DNA of 64,000 bases. Source: Phycisphaerae bacterium. GTDB taxonomy: Bacteria; Planctomycetota; Phycisphaerae; UBA1845. The translations under genes and the position numbers were made by a program. Below, in pieces: positions 25,883 through 33,003 of the stretch (position 1 is the stretch's first letter; every line of letters begins with the position of its first letter). The notes below the pieces were generated by a model. The model did no database searches. It saw only the letters and a program-made list of their open reading frames with translations, and had not been told where the DNA came from. Where the stretch lies: NCBI GenBank assembly GCA_029260015.1, contig JAJDEB010000033.1, forward strand, positions 176,720 to 240,719, in the 5' to 3' direction.

Positions 25883-26254
25883 TCAATCGATTTCTAGTTC
25901 GTCCACTCCGGGCACCAACCAAGGCGGCACCTCGAACGTTTTCCAAAGACCGGTTGAATGACAATGAGCACATTCATCGGTGTTGGTCGCAGAAAAGAAT
26001 TTGGCGAAACAAAACGGACAGGCGAAGTAAATGCGTTCGTAATCTAGAAGGGATGAATCGGTTGGTAACCTCCCGACAGATAGGACGTGATTCTGGATTT
26101 GACTGGCGTTGATGATTCGTTGAGCGCCGTTACCCAAATCGAAGGCGATTTGCCCCATCGATGATGGAAGGACGCGGGCGAGGCCGATGCCCTTAAGAAA
26201 AACGGGCGTCCCGATGGAGAGTTTATAGTCTCGGTTTCCGTTTGATTCCTTCAT
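25883..26254 (-). CDS. Zinc-ribbon protein, first gene of the ThiF-HerA operon
   Basis: A 123-residue protein from ATG 26254, preceded by GGGGGA. The first 60 residues are small beta-strand-rich sequence (LSIGTPVFLKGIGLARVLP). The second half is a CxxC-CxxC zinc ribbon (FACPFCFAKFF then ECAHCHSTGLW). The acidic end is VDELEID. It probably marks the start of the leftward transcription unit that ends with the HerA halves. A structured segment lies 110-220 bases upstream. Confidence 0.68.
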   Translation of the reverse strand: MKESNGNRDYKLSIGTPVFLKGIGLARVLPSSMGQIAFDLGNGAQRIINASQIQNHVLSVGRLPTDSSLLDYERIYFACPFCFAKFFSATNTDECAHCHSTGLWKTFEVPPWLVPGVDELEID

Positions 26255-26365
26255 TTTTGCATCCCCCAAAAGGCGTTTTAACGAGGCAACAATCGATGCC
26301 CGGGCTGCGAGCGCGCAATCCGACCACAACGCGATTGAAACACACTGGCAAACTGGTTATCCTTA

Positions 26366-26475
26366 GGGGGAGCGGCAAGGCTGCCGACGAAGTTGGTGCT
26401 AACCGGTTAAGGCGAAAGCCCTAACCGCTCGCCCCGTGAAATCTCGATTTTGCGGGGCTTCTTCTCGCGCCCCGC
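26366..26475. ncRNA. Candidate structured leader or RNA with alternative hairpins
   Basis: On the plus strand GGGGGAGC (26366-26373) can pair with GCTC-CCCC (26427-26435, one bulge). This encloses hairpin CGGCA-AGGC-TGCCG (26373-26386) and hairpin GGTTAAGGC-GAAA-GCCCTAACC (26405-26426). GCCCCG at 26431-26436 can instead pair with CGGGGC at 26453-26458, and GCGGGG there can also pair with CCCCGC at 26470-26475. The mutually exclusive stems resemble an attenuator, on either strand. It lies between the TetR-type gene and the ThiF-HerA operon. Confidence 0.45.
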
Positions 26476-26501
26476 AAGTCAAAGGCACATCAATTTTGCA
26501 T

Positions 26502-27335
26502 CTAATCAGAACTGTCATCAACCGCACGGACAAAGCAACCACGCTTGAGCAACGCCAAGAGTTCCAACGGTGCGACGCTGATCGAGCGCCCTCCCGACAA
26601 GTGGCTGACTTTCAACTTTTCCACACTTTCAGACTCCAAGTCACGATCCAGAGCGGAAGAGTCTTTTGATTTCAGTTTCTTATTCTTCGATTTTGGAGAT
26701 TTGTTATCAACAAAGAAACCACGCAACCAATAATTCATATGCACTTCCATGTTCTCAATGTTAATGCAATGACGCGGTGTCTTGCGCGTCCGCTTAAATC
26801 GTTCTTGATAACACTCATTTAGTAGCCGTTCCATCGTTCCTATTAGCGAATGCAATATGAACTCGGTCGGAATCTCGGGGTCGCGAAGACAACCTTCCTG
26901 CCTCGCCCGTGCTATTTCACTCAACACAAACTTCCCAAATTTCTTGCGATACTCAGCCGAGCACGAATCGTCACCTTTTTTTGACGGATAACAATTAGCA
27001 ACCGTGACGCGGAAAATATGTTCATGTTCGCAATAGACTTGAATGGACGCACGAATCAGGCAACGGAAACGCTCGACGGGATCGGCCACTTCCTTTGTTT
27101 GTTCAATAATTCGTTGGTAAGTTGTGTACCAAAAGTGATGAAAGATTTCTCGTAATAGACCGTCTTTCGTTTTGAATTTCGAAAAATACGCGCCTTCGCT
27201 GAAGCGGCCGTCAGCAGTTGTTAATTCGCGTGTTCGAGTCCGGTGGAACTCGCTCGCAGCGAAGCGTGCTGCAGCATGATCAAGCATGTCGATTCGCTGT
27301 TGTTCTGATTTCTTGTCGCTGATGCTCTTCGCCAT
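26502..27335 (-). CDS. TetR/AcrR-type transcriptional regulator
   Basis: A 277-residue protein, longer than the usual 190-220 because of a basic C-terminal tail (KSPKSKNKKLKSKDSS). The N-terminal helix-turn-helix is recognisable: MLDHAAARFAASEFHRTRT, then FSEGAYFSKFKTKDGLLREIFHHF. The middle is all-helical with VERFRCLIRASIQVYCEH, typical of ligand and dimer domains. It is divergent from the gene at 27530 with a perfect palindrome between them. It may also control the ThiF-HerA operon directly downstream on its own strand. Confidence 0.85.
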   Translation of the reverse strand: MAKSISDKKSEQQRIDMLDHAAARFAASEFHRTRTRELTTADGRFSEGAYFSKFKTKDGLLREIFHHFWYTTYQRIIEQTKEVADPVERFRCLIRASIQVYCEHEHIFRVTVANCYPSKKGDDSCSAEYRKKFGKFVLSEIARARQEGCLRDPEIPTEFILHSLIGTMERLLNECYQERFKRTRKTPRHCINIENMEVHMNYWLRGFFVDNKSPKSKNKKLKSKDSSALDRDLESESVEKLKVSHLSGGRSISVAPLELLALLKRGCFVRAVDDSSD

Positions 27336-27483
27336 CGCCTTCTCCTAGTGGGGGCTGATACTCGCAGTAGTGGCTGTTACTAGAATCGTAGCAATGGGGC
27401 ACATGCGTATCAAGGATTCTCGCGGCTTCTAAAGGGTAATATCGGGCTTAGTCCATTCTTCTCGAAGGAGTCAAAACATTTAA

Positions 27484-27499
27484 ATTGTTGTACAACAAT
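27484..27499. promoter_or_regulatory. Perfect 16-bp palindrome in a divergent promoter
   Basis: ATTGTTGTACAACAAT lies between the TetR-type gene and the divergent gene at 27530. It is a natural operator for the TetR protein. A near-identical sequence (AATTGTCGTACAACA) lies at 46332-46346 in front of the SMC-like ATPase gene. Confidence 0.6.
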
Positions 27500-27529
27500 A
27501 GTTTAAGGCGATTGCGAAGCAATGAGGAA

Positions 27530-28093
27530 ATGGGCGGAAAAAAGCGAACAGTTCCCGATGATGTACTCCAACTTTGGCAGCGATACCGAATTGATCACCC
27601 GGAACTCACAACATGGAAAGCGACAGAATCAATCGTAGACGTCGGACTCGGCCACGGTTTCTCATTCGGAACAATCTACAGATGGATTGATGAGCGAGTC
27701 CGGAAAAGAGACAACGAACTCAAACGCATTTTTTCCTTGCAACGCGCCGATGAAAAGAAACTGAAGCGCGCAAAGGCGACGGCGCGACGACAATCCATGC
27801 GGACCCACGCACGACAATATAGAATTCTCACCAATCCGACTCATCAAACCGAATTGGTTGCCACTGCGTACGCTGGGCTCAATGAAAAGATCTTATCCCT
27901 GGGCGAAATTGTTGCGCACATAAGATCAAGACTCTCCAACGCGCCGTTTCGAAAATCGACAATCGAGCGCATTCTGACGCAGTACATCTCAAACGTTCGC
28001 GGCCCACCGTTTCTTTCGCAAAGAGCGGATGGAATTTATGAAGTCGTGACCGGTCCACCTACGCCAGAACACAAAGACAATCAATACCGATGA
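27530..28093 (+). CDS. Predicted DNA-binding protein of unknown family
   Basis: About 187 residues from ATG 27530; a TTG 45 bases upstream is also possible but lies in the palindrome. The N-terminal region VPDDVLQLWQRYRID plus SFGTIYRWIDERVRK looks like a helix-turn-helix with a basic coiled linker (KKLKRAKATARRQSMRTHAR). The C-terminal part (IVAHIRSRLSNAPFRKSTIE) may be a second winged helix. It is divergent from the TetR gene. No enzyme motif. Confidence 0.6.
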   Translation: MGGKKRTVPDDVLQLWQRYRIDHPELTTWKATESIVDVGLGHGFSFGTIYRWIDERVRKRDNELKRIFSLQRADEKKLKRAKATARRQSMRTHARQYRILTNPTHQTELVATAYAGLNEKILSLGEIVAHIRSRLSNAPFRKSTIERILTQYISNVRGPPFLSQRADGIYEVVTGPPTPEHKDNQYR

Positions 28094-28363
28094 ATCCGTC
28101 ACCGAATTCGATGACACCGTCTCGGTCTCAGCGTTTGGTAAATTGGTGCGGTGGCATAATCTAATTACAGTTACCCCACATCGAGCATACGTATTCAACG
28201 AATCGATTCCAAACGACCACGCATAGTCATTGCAATCCTCAACTCGCTCTAAATCCCAATAACCTCTATCCCCGGAATTCGTTCGAAGTGCTAGGCGTTT
28301 GATGCCAGGATTGTTCGTAAGCCGTTTGCTTTGACGATGGCAGCGATGAGCACTTCGTTTTGG

Positions 28364-28510
28364 TCAGTCCCGCGTCACTCGTTCTGCAAGCTGCTCAGTC
28401 GACTGAGCGCGCAGGTTCTCGATTTCCCTCTTCATTTTCTCCACTTCAGCGTCGGTCAGGTGGTTCCACGAGCCCGCGAGTTCCATGAATGATTTTGAGT
28501 TGTTTGGCAT
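28364..28510 (-). CDS. Possible orphan antitoxin-like peptide
   Basis: A 48-residue frame whose second half (FMELAGSWNHLTDAEVEKM) resembles the C-terminal toxin-binding segment of small antitoxins. No toxin gene follows on this strand and no ribosome site is evident, so it may be a remnant. It converges on the start of a RelBE-type pair. Confidence 0.3.
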   Translation of the reverse strand: MPNNSKSFMELAGSWNHLTDAEVEKMKREIENLRAQSTEQLAERVTRD

Positions 28511-28616
28511 GCACAAAATTAATCGATGCATGTATTTAGGTGTTTCGGAACTCGTTGTGAACAACCTCGGCTTAACCAGCGAAAGGTATAAATATCCATT
28601 TCGCATTCAACACCCT

Positions 28617-28835
28617 ATGGATTCAAGAACAACACGCGTGCGAATCACGGACTTGACCCAACTCAAACATGATGTCGCTCAAATTAAGAATCTCCTTAGC
28701 GGAGCAATTCCCAATCTCAATGTCGAAGAGGGCGAATTGAGCGACTGGGCAAAATCAGAATTGAGCAAAGCGAGGTCTGAGGGCGACGAAGAATACACGT
28801 CTCTAGCCGAGCTTAAGAAGGAGATTTTGGCGTGA
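28617..28835 (+). CDS. Antitoxin of a RelBE-type module
   Basis: A 72-residue protein from ATG 28617, with AAAGG upstream. The N-terminal TTRVRITDLTQLKHDV is ribbon-helix or AbrB-like, and the acidic helical C-terminus (EEYTSLAELKKEILA) is the typical toxin-wrapping segment. Its stop codon directly abuts the start of the RelE-like gene (TGA ATG). The longer frame upstream lacks a clear start. Antitoxins of this kind also repress their operon. Confidence 0.72.
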   Translation: MDSRTTRVRITDLTQLKHDVAQIKNLLSGAIPNLNVEEGELSDWAKSELSKARSEGDEEYTSLAELKKEILA

Positions 28836-29099
28836 ATGGTCAACAAGATCATATTGAGCAAGCAAGCGACACAATTCTTGCGAAAACGCCCACGAGATGA
28901 TGTCCGCCGTATCATGACACGAATCGAAAGACTCACTGAAAATCCATTTCAATTCCTCGAACACATTGAAGGCGAAAGAGGATTCAAGCTGCGTGTCGGT
29001 TCATTTCGGGCGTTGTGTGACATTGACAAATCAAACCAAATCATTCGAGTGCGTCTCATTGAGAAGCGAAGCCGCGTCTACGACCCTAAGCGACGATGA
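28836..29099 (+). CDS. RelE/ParE-family toxin
   Basis: An 87-residue protein with the compact RelE fold. The N-terminal strand and helix read KIILSKQATQFLRKRPRDD, the middle has RIERLTENPF and LEHIEGERGFKLRVGSFRAL, and the last strand carries VRLIEKRSRVYDPKRR with basic residues needed by mRNA-cleaving relatives. It follows its antitoxin with zero spacing. RelE toxins cut ribosome-bound mRNA, while ParE relatives poison gyrase. The basic tail favours RelE, but I cannot be certain. Confidence 0.8.
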   Translation: MVNKIILSKQATQFLRKRPRDDVRRIMTRIERLTENPFQFLEHIEGERGFKLRVGSFRALCDIDKSNQIIRVRLIEKRSRVYDPKRR

Positions 29100-29230
29100 A
29101 CTGCTCAATCCTCAGGAAACCGCCGAAGCCAAGACAAAGTCCGCTGGTCACGAATCAATATGGGGCACACCCTTTTCAAGGCATGCCCGCAGAATAAATA
29201 AACAATTCGGTAGACGGCTATTCAACGCGA

Positions 29231-29530
29231 TTATGCCGCCTGCTTGTTTTCATCAATCAATAACGAAGCCGCTTGTTTGGTCAATCCGTGCGGTGGCGTA
29301 ATTCCCATGCGTTTGAGAAACGCGATTTGTTTCTCAGTTGCTGGCTCATCGCCATTGTTCACGCCGTTGGTCTTCCCATTCAAACGCCACATGTGCATTT
29401 GTTCCATTCGTGCGTCTTTACCGACTTGCTGAATTATCGCAGCACAAACCGCGCTATCCTGAACACGCTTGCGAATCTCGCCGTACAGATTGACGTATCG
29501 ATCTATTCCGTTTTGTGTTTCAATTTCCAT
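29231..29530 (-). CDS. Small protein with C-terminal ATEKQ motif, unknown function
   Basis: A 99-residue protein preceded by a strong AAAGGAGG site. The last 35 residues (ATEKQIAFLKRMGITPPHGL then TKQAASLLIDE) match a short motif found at the ends of many phage and plasmid single-strand-binding or recombination-associated proteins. The first half is unremarkable. It lies at the edge of the second mobile region. Confidence 0.65.
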   Translation of the reverse strand: MEIETQNGIDRYVNLYGEIRKRVQDSAVCAAIIQQVGKDARMEQMHMWRLNGKTNGVNNGDEPATEKQIAFLKRMGITPPHGLTKQAASLLIDENKQAA

Positions 29531-29710
29531 TTGTTCATTTACCTCCTTTTTGCGTTATTGCTGGACACTCATCACCCAGTCTTGAGGGCTCTGCCCATTG
29601 AGATAATTTTGAACGCGATAGCGTGATTTCTTGCGAAGCGTCCGTGCAAAGCTGGATGCATAGCCCTGTGACCGAAGCGAGATTTCCATACGGAAATCCG
29701 AAGGATTAAA

Positions 29711-29780
29711 TGCCTAGCTGGAAGTGGCTTTTATTACTTTGAGCGAGCGTCGCTGATGAACGTAGTGAATTTTCCGGCGA
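29711..29780. repeat. Duplicated non-coding element, copy A
   Basis: 70 bases that include GAAGTGGCTTTTATTACTTT and GTAGTGAATTTTCCGG. It aligns with 29983-30053 at roughly 83 percent by my count, and most differences are C/T or A/G transitions. Confidence 0.6.
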
Positions 29781-29982
29781 GACGCTATTCTAACGATTGT
29801 GAATACACGTTGAGCCGCCTGTTGGCTGGGCGGGACTGACATGGCGATTTCGATTGATTGTTTGGTGAGGTGTTTACAGCGATACTCAAATGCAAATGCG
29901 TGCAGTGCGAAGTGCGCCAGCATGGTCCGATCGAGGCATAAAAACTGAAGCGAAATTCCTGTTGGGAATCCAACGAATTGTG

Positions 29983-30053
29983 TGCTTGGCTAGAAGTGGC
30001 TTTTATTGCTTTGAGTGAGTGTCATTGGTGAATGAAGTGAATTACCGGAGCGA
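29983..30053. repeat. Duplicated non-coding element, copy B
   Basis: 71 bases that include GAAGTGGCTTTTATTGCTTT and GAAGTGAATTACCGGAGC. It is in the same orientation as copy A, 272 bases away. Preserved blocks amid transitions suggest a structured RNA or protein-binding element rather than coding DNA. Confidence 0.6.
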
Positions 30054-30167
30054 ACGGGCTTGTCCGGGAGTACCGGAACCAAGTCTCTTGTCAAGCTTCC
30101 CTCTGGATTGCCTCCAGTTGGCCGAATCGCTCAGCGCGTAACTTAGTGTCTAATCGATTGCTATCGA

Positions 30168-30773
30168 TCAGGCAGTCCGTAGCGGTCTTCGCCTTGCCAG
30201 TGCAAGGCTGACGCCTACAAAGATCATCAGGATGCCGTCCGGTTCGGGAACAAAGACGAGACTCTGAATTTCACCTTCGACTCTTAACGAGTCGCCTCGC
30301 AATTCGAACCCTCCCCCACCAAAATCTGCGAGAGCCAATGATAGAGGCAACGAATCATCGCTCAGCAGATCCGTTTGATGAGTGCTCAAATCGATCCCCA
30401 TCAGGTTTACGGGAATACCTTCCCAAACAAAGGGTTGAGCGAAAACTGTATATTTCTGTCCTCCTATTGCAAAGCTTTGGTAAAGGATTTGGATGTCGAA
30501 TCCTGAAGCCTCAGCAACAGAATCGCCAACCTCAACAGTGAGCGGGTTTTCGAATTCGTAATAGCCCTCACCTGAGCCTGCGACCGTGTCTGAAGCCGAA
30601 TCAGGATCATATGTGTAAGATCCGGAAAACGGAGCTCCGACAGTAATCGACGGATCAAGTTGGCCCAAAGAGTCTTCAACGATTGTGAGCTCGCCGGCAA
30701 AACTGACACCAATGGGTGGCGCTGTTGCTGGAAGAATCATACTTGTAACGTAGAATATCATAATAATATTCAT
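30168..30773 (-). CDS. Exported PEP-CTERM protein
   Basis: A 201-residue protein. The N-terminal 27 residues are a signal peptide. The body is beta-rich and Gly/Asp-rich (GSYTYDPDSASDTVAGSGEG). The C-terminus is a PEP-CTERM sorting tail: the motif VPEPDG, a hydrophobic helix (ILMIFVGVSLALA) and RRRP. Such proteins are cut and anchored by an exosortase and are usually linked to exopolysaccharide. The exosortase itself is not in this window. Confidence 0.85.
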   Translation of the reverse strand: MNIIMIFYVTSMILPATAPPIGVSFAGELTIVEDSLGQLDPSITVGAPFSGSYTYDPDSASDTVAGSGEGYYEFENPLTVEVGDSVAEASGFDIQILYQSFAIGGQKYTVFAQPFVWEGIPVNLMGIDLSTHQTDLLSDDSLPLSLALADFGGGGFELRGDSLRVEGEIQSLVFVPEPDGILMIFVGVSLALARRRPLRTA

Positions 30774-30969
30774 TAGACGACCTTCCTAGATATGGATTCA
30801 ACTATCAAGACTACGTACGAATCTAATGTCTGACCCTACGCAATACTAGCAGGCAATCAAGTCGTCGCTACTCACCTGACCCCAAATACGACGCCACCAG
30901 AAACTTACTCGGCCCTGATCGCTCAGCTCCCATGTTGTGACAAACCGCTCCATGTGTTCAATCCTTGCT

Positions 30970-32079
30970 CTACTCTTCATTTACCCATGTAATTCCCGCT
31001 TCCTTTAGTGTGCTGTCGATATCGATACCCAAGCGCATACAAGTTTCAATCGTTTCCCTTGTATAGCCATCTAGTATTTTGCCTTTACCAATCCTCAGCA
31101 AATACTCTCTTATGGCTCTTGTCACGTCTTCACTTGGCAACAAGTCTGATGCTCTTGAAATAAACCAATTAGGTGATTCGTACTGTTGTGCTTCCGGATG
31201 GGCAAGGCACTTGAGTAAATCCGAAGGCGGATTCTGTATCTCTATTTGCCAGATAGAGCGCTCCAGCCATCCAATTTGGGTTCGATTATTTTCGCTTCCT
31301 CTCCAGTCTCGCAGCTGTGGCAGAATAGAGGAATCACCAAAATGTGACAGGACACGAATCGCTGTCCAATGACGGTCCGCAGATTCTGGATTTTCAAGAA
31401 CGAGCGAGCGCACACCGACGACGTCGTCTCGAGAAAGCACTTCTAAGAATTCAAGCGGAGCAAATTCATTTGGAGCCGAACGAATCATTGTAAGAATCTG
31501 ATCACGCAAGACCTGCTGGGAGACGTCTTGCTTGCGGATCAATTCATAACGGCAATCACAAGACGGATCATTGAGGTCTAGCCCCATTGCGACAACTAGC
31601 CGATTGATTTCGCCAGAATCGACTGAATCTTGCAATGAATCACAATGACGTTTTATTGCATACTGCACGAATTTTTTCAGTTCCCACCCTTCAATACGCT
31701 TCGCGCGTTCGTCGCTTGTTGTAAGCCGTTTGGAGTCCTTCCAAGCGCTCGCCAAGGAATGCGCAATCAAATCAGTGGAATCTGCATTACTTATTCCACA
31801 AGCAAGCCCAAGCGCCCCTATTCTCTCAAGTTTTGTTCTCTGGTACCCCGTTGCAATATCCATTAGTGATTCAATGGCAACCGTGTCTCCGGCGCGCAAC
31901 TTTTTACCTAACGCTGCAAGTCTTGAACGCACTATCTTCTCGTCCCTCTCGGGTGCGCTTTCTTTCCATGCCTTTAGGCTGTCAACCTTCTGCTCTCCGG
32001 ATTGGGCAGTGACGAAAGCTGGGATTATTAGTGCGAAAAAAACAGTCACTCGCGCCCAACAGTTTTGTTCTTTGTGCAT
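30970..32079 (-). CDS. Exported alpha-helical (HEAT-like) protein
   Basis: A 369-residue protein from ATG 32079, which has GAAAGG ahead of it. A second ATG 18 bases upstream overlaps the previous gene. The signal peptide ends near FVTAQ. The mature part is built of paired helices with recurrent Leu/Ala spacing (LGLACGISNADSTDLIAHSL and IRVLSHFGDSSILPQLRDW) that look like HEAT repeats. No catalytic residues are recognisable. It overlaps or abuts the zincin lipoprotein gene, so the two are likely co-transcribed. Confidence 0.72.
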   Translation of the reverse strand: MHKEQNCWARVTVFFALIIPAFVTAQSGEQKVDSLKAWKESAPERDEKIVRSRLAALGKKLRAGDTVAIESLMDIATGYQRTKLERIGALGLACGISNADSTDLIAHSLASAWKDSKRLTTSDERAKRIEGWELKKFVQYAIKRHCDSLQDSVDSGEINRLVVAMGLDLNDPSCDCRYELIRKQDVSQQVLRDQILTMIRSAPNEFAPLEFLEVLSRDDVVGVRSLVLENPESADRHWTAIRVLSHFGDSSILPQLRDWRGSENNRTQIGWLERSIWQIEIQNPPSDLLKCLAHPEAQQYESPNWFISRASDLLPSEDVTRAIREYLLRIGKGKILDGYTRETIETCMRLGIDIDSTLKEAGITWVNEE

Positions 32080-32090
32080 CGCTACGCCTT

Positions 32091-33002
32091 TCACCATTCA
32101 ATCCCTCTAACACAAGAAGGGTCTTCTTGATTCCAAGTGCCGTTTGTCGCTCGGCATTGAGCCTCCTTGACATCCGAAGTCCACAGCTTTAGAAAACTGA
32201 ACCCTGGGCGGCAGTCATCCTCTGGATCTGGACAATCCGGCAATGTACCAGTTCCACAAGCCCCCCACGTTCCGTCGTTCAACAAGTGACGTTCCCATTG
32301 ACTTGGATAATGCTCCTCCGGATCAAAGGATCTTAACAAGAAAACTACCGGGTAGAGCCTCCGCTTTAGCAGGAAATGCCCCATTTCGTGCGGCAGAACG
32401 CGTGCAAAAACGACATCTTCCGGTGTTTCACAGTCCGCGAATCCAAATGGTTCCGTGCGTCCGCCATCATTGATCACAATGTACGGTCTTCCGGTTGGTG
32501 GAAGCTCCTCGATATCGTGAGGCGGACTACCCTCTGGATCAACAGTGAAGCCAGGTGGGAGATTATTGCCATTGGGAATCACGGCGCCGATAAAGTAGAT
32601 GTTTATGGCATCAAGATCCCAATTGGCTGGTTCACTAACATTGTTCTCATTGACAATATTTTCTTCAATCACTCTCATTTGGAACTGGTTTTGCTGCCAA
32701 GGGCGGGTTATCTGAATGTCGTTGATCGGATATATAATTCCGTCAAAGTCGAATTCGACGCCGAAGTGGTGGTCTACTCGATCGAGCGCGTCAACAGCAG
32801 CTAGGATTTCTTCTACTGACCATCTGCACCCTTCATTATCACGGCCACCAAACACATCTCCGGGTTTGAGCACCGCATATACGCGAATCGGAATATGGTT
32901 GGATGGCCTCTCAACAACCTGCGGAACCGGTTCGGGGCATCCGGTGAGTAGGATGAGCACACCGAGCGTAGACACAGCGTAAATAGTTGATTTGAACCGC
33001 AT
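32091..33002 (-). CDS. Lipoprotein with metalloprotease (zincin) motif
   Basis: A 303-residue protein. The N-terminal signal ends in the lipobox LLTGC, so the mature protein is membrane-anchored on the outside of the cytoplasm. The zinc-binding helix LPHEMGHFLL (HExxH, first His near residue 205) identifies a zincin-type metalloprotease. A Trp-rich middle and two Cys-rich patches near the end (CGTGTLPDCPDPEDDC) may be disulfide-bonded. Substrate unknown. It sits one base before the large Cys-rich protein gene in a leftward cluster of exported proteins. Confidence 0.78.
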   Translation of the reverse strand: MRFKSTIYAVSTLGVLILLTGCPEPVPQVVERPSNHIPIRVYAVLKPGDVFGGRDNEGCRWSVEEILAAVDALDRVDHHFGVEFDFDGIIYPINDIQITRPWQQNQFQMRVIEENIVNENNVSEPANWDLDAINIYFIGAVIPNGNNLPPGFTVDPEGSPPHDIEELPPTGRPYIVINDGGRTEPFGFADCETPEDVVFARVLPHEMGHFLLKRRLYPVVFLLRSFDPEEHYPSQWERHLLNDGTWGACGTGTLPDCPDPEDDCRPGFSFLKLWTSDVKEAQCRATNGTWNQEDPSCVRGIEW

Positions 33003-33003
33003 T

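Larger units (their letters stand above)
29531..30167. other. Non-coding region holding two related sequence blocks
   Basis: About 640 bases with no convincing gene. It contains two diverged copies of a 70-base element (listed separately). There is also a hairpin GATTTCC-ATAC-GGAAATC at 29681-29698 just ahead of the first copy and a comparable AATTCC/GGGAAT segment ahead of the second. Confidence 0.55.

Noticed and set aside
24214..26254. Naming the ThiF operon a PRTRC cassette
   Set aside because: Neither a ParB-like nor a JAB/Mov34 gene is present, and the small proteins do not resemble the known PRTRC parts, so only a loose similarity is stated.
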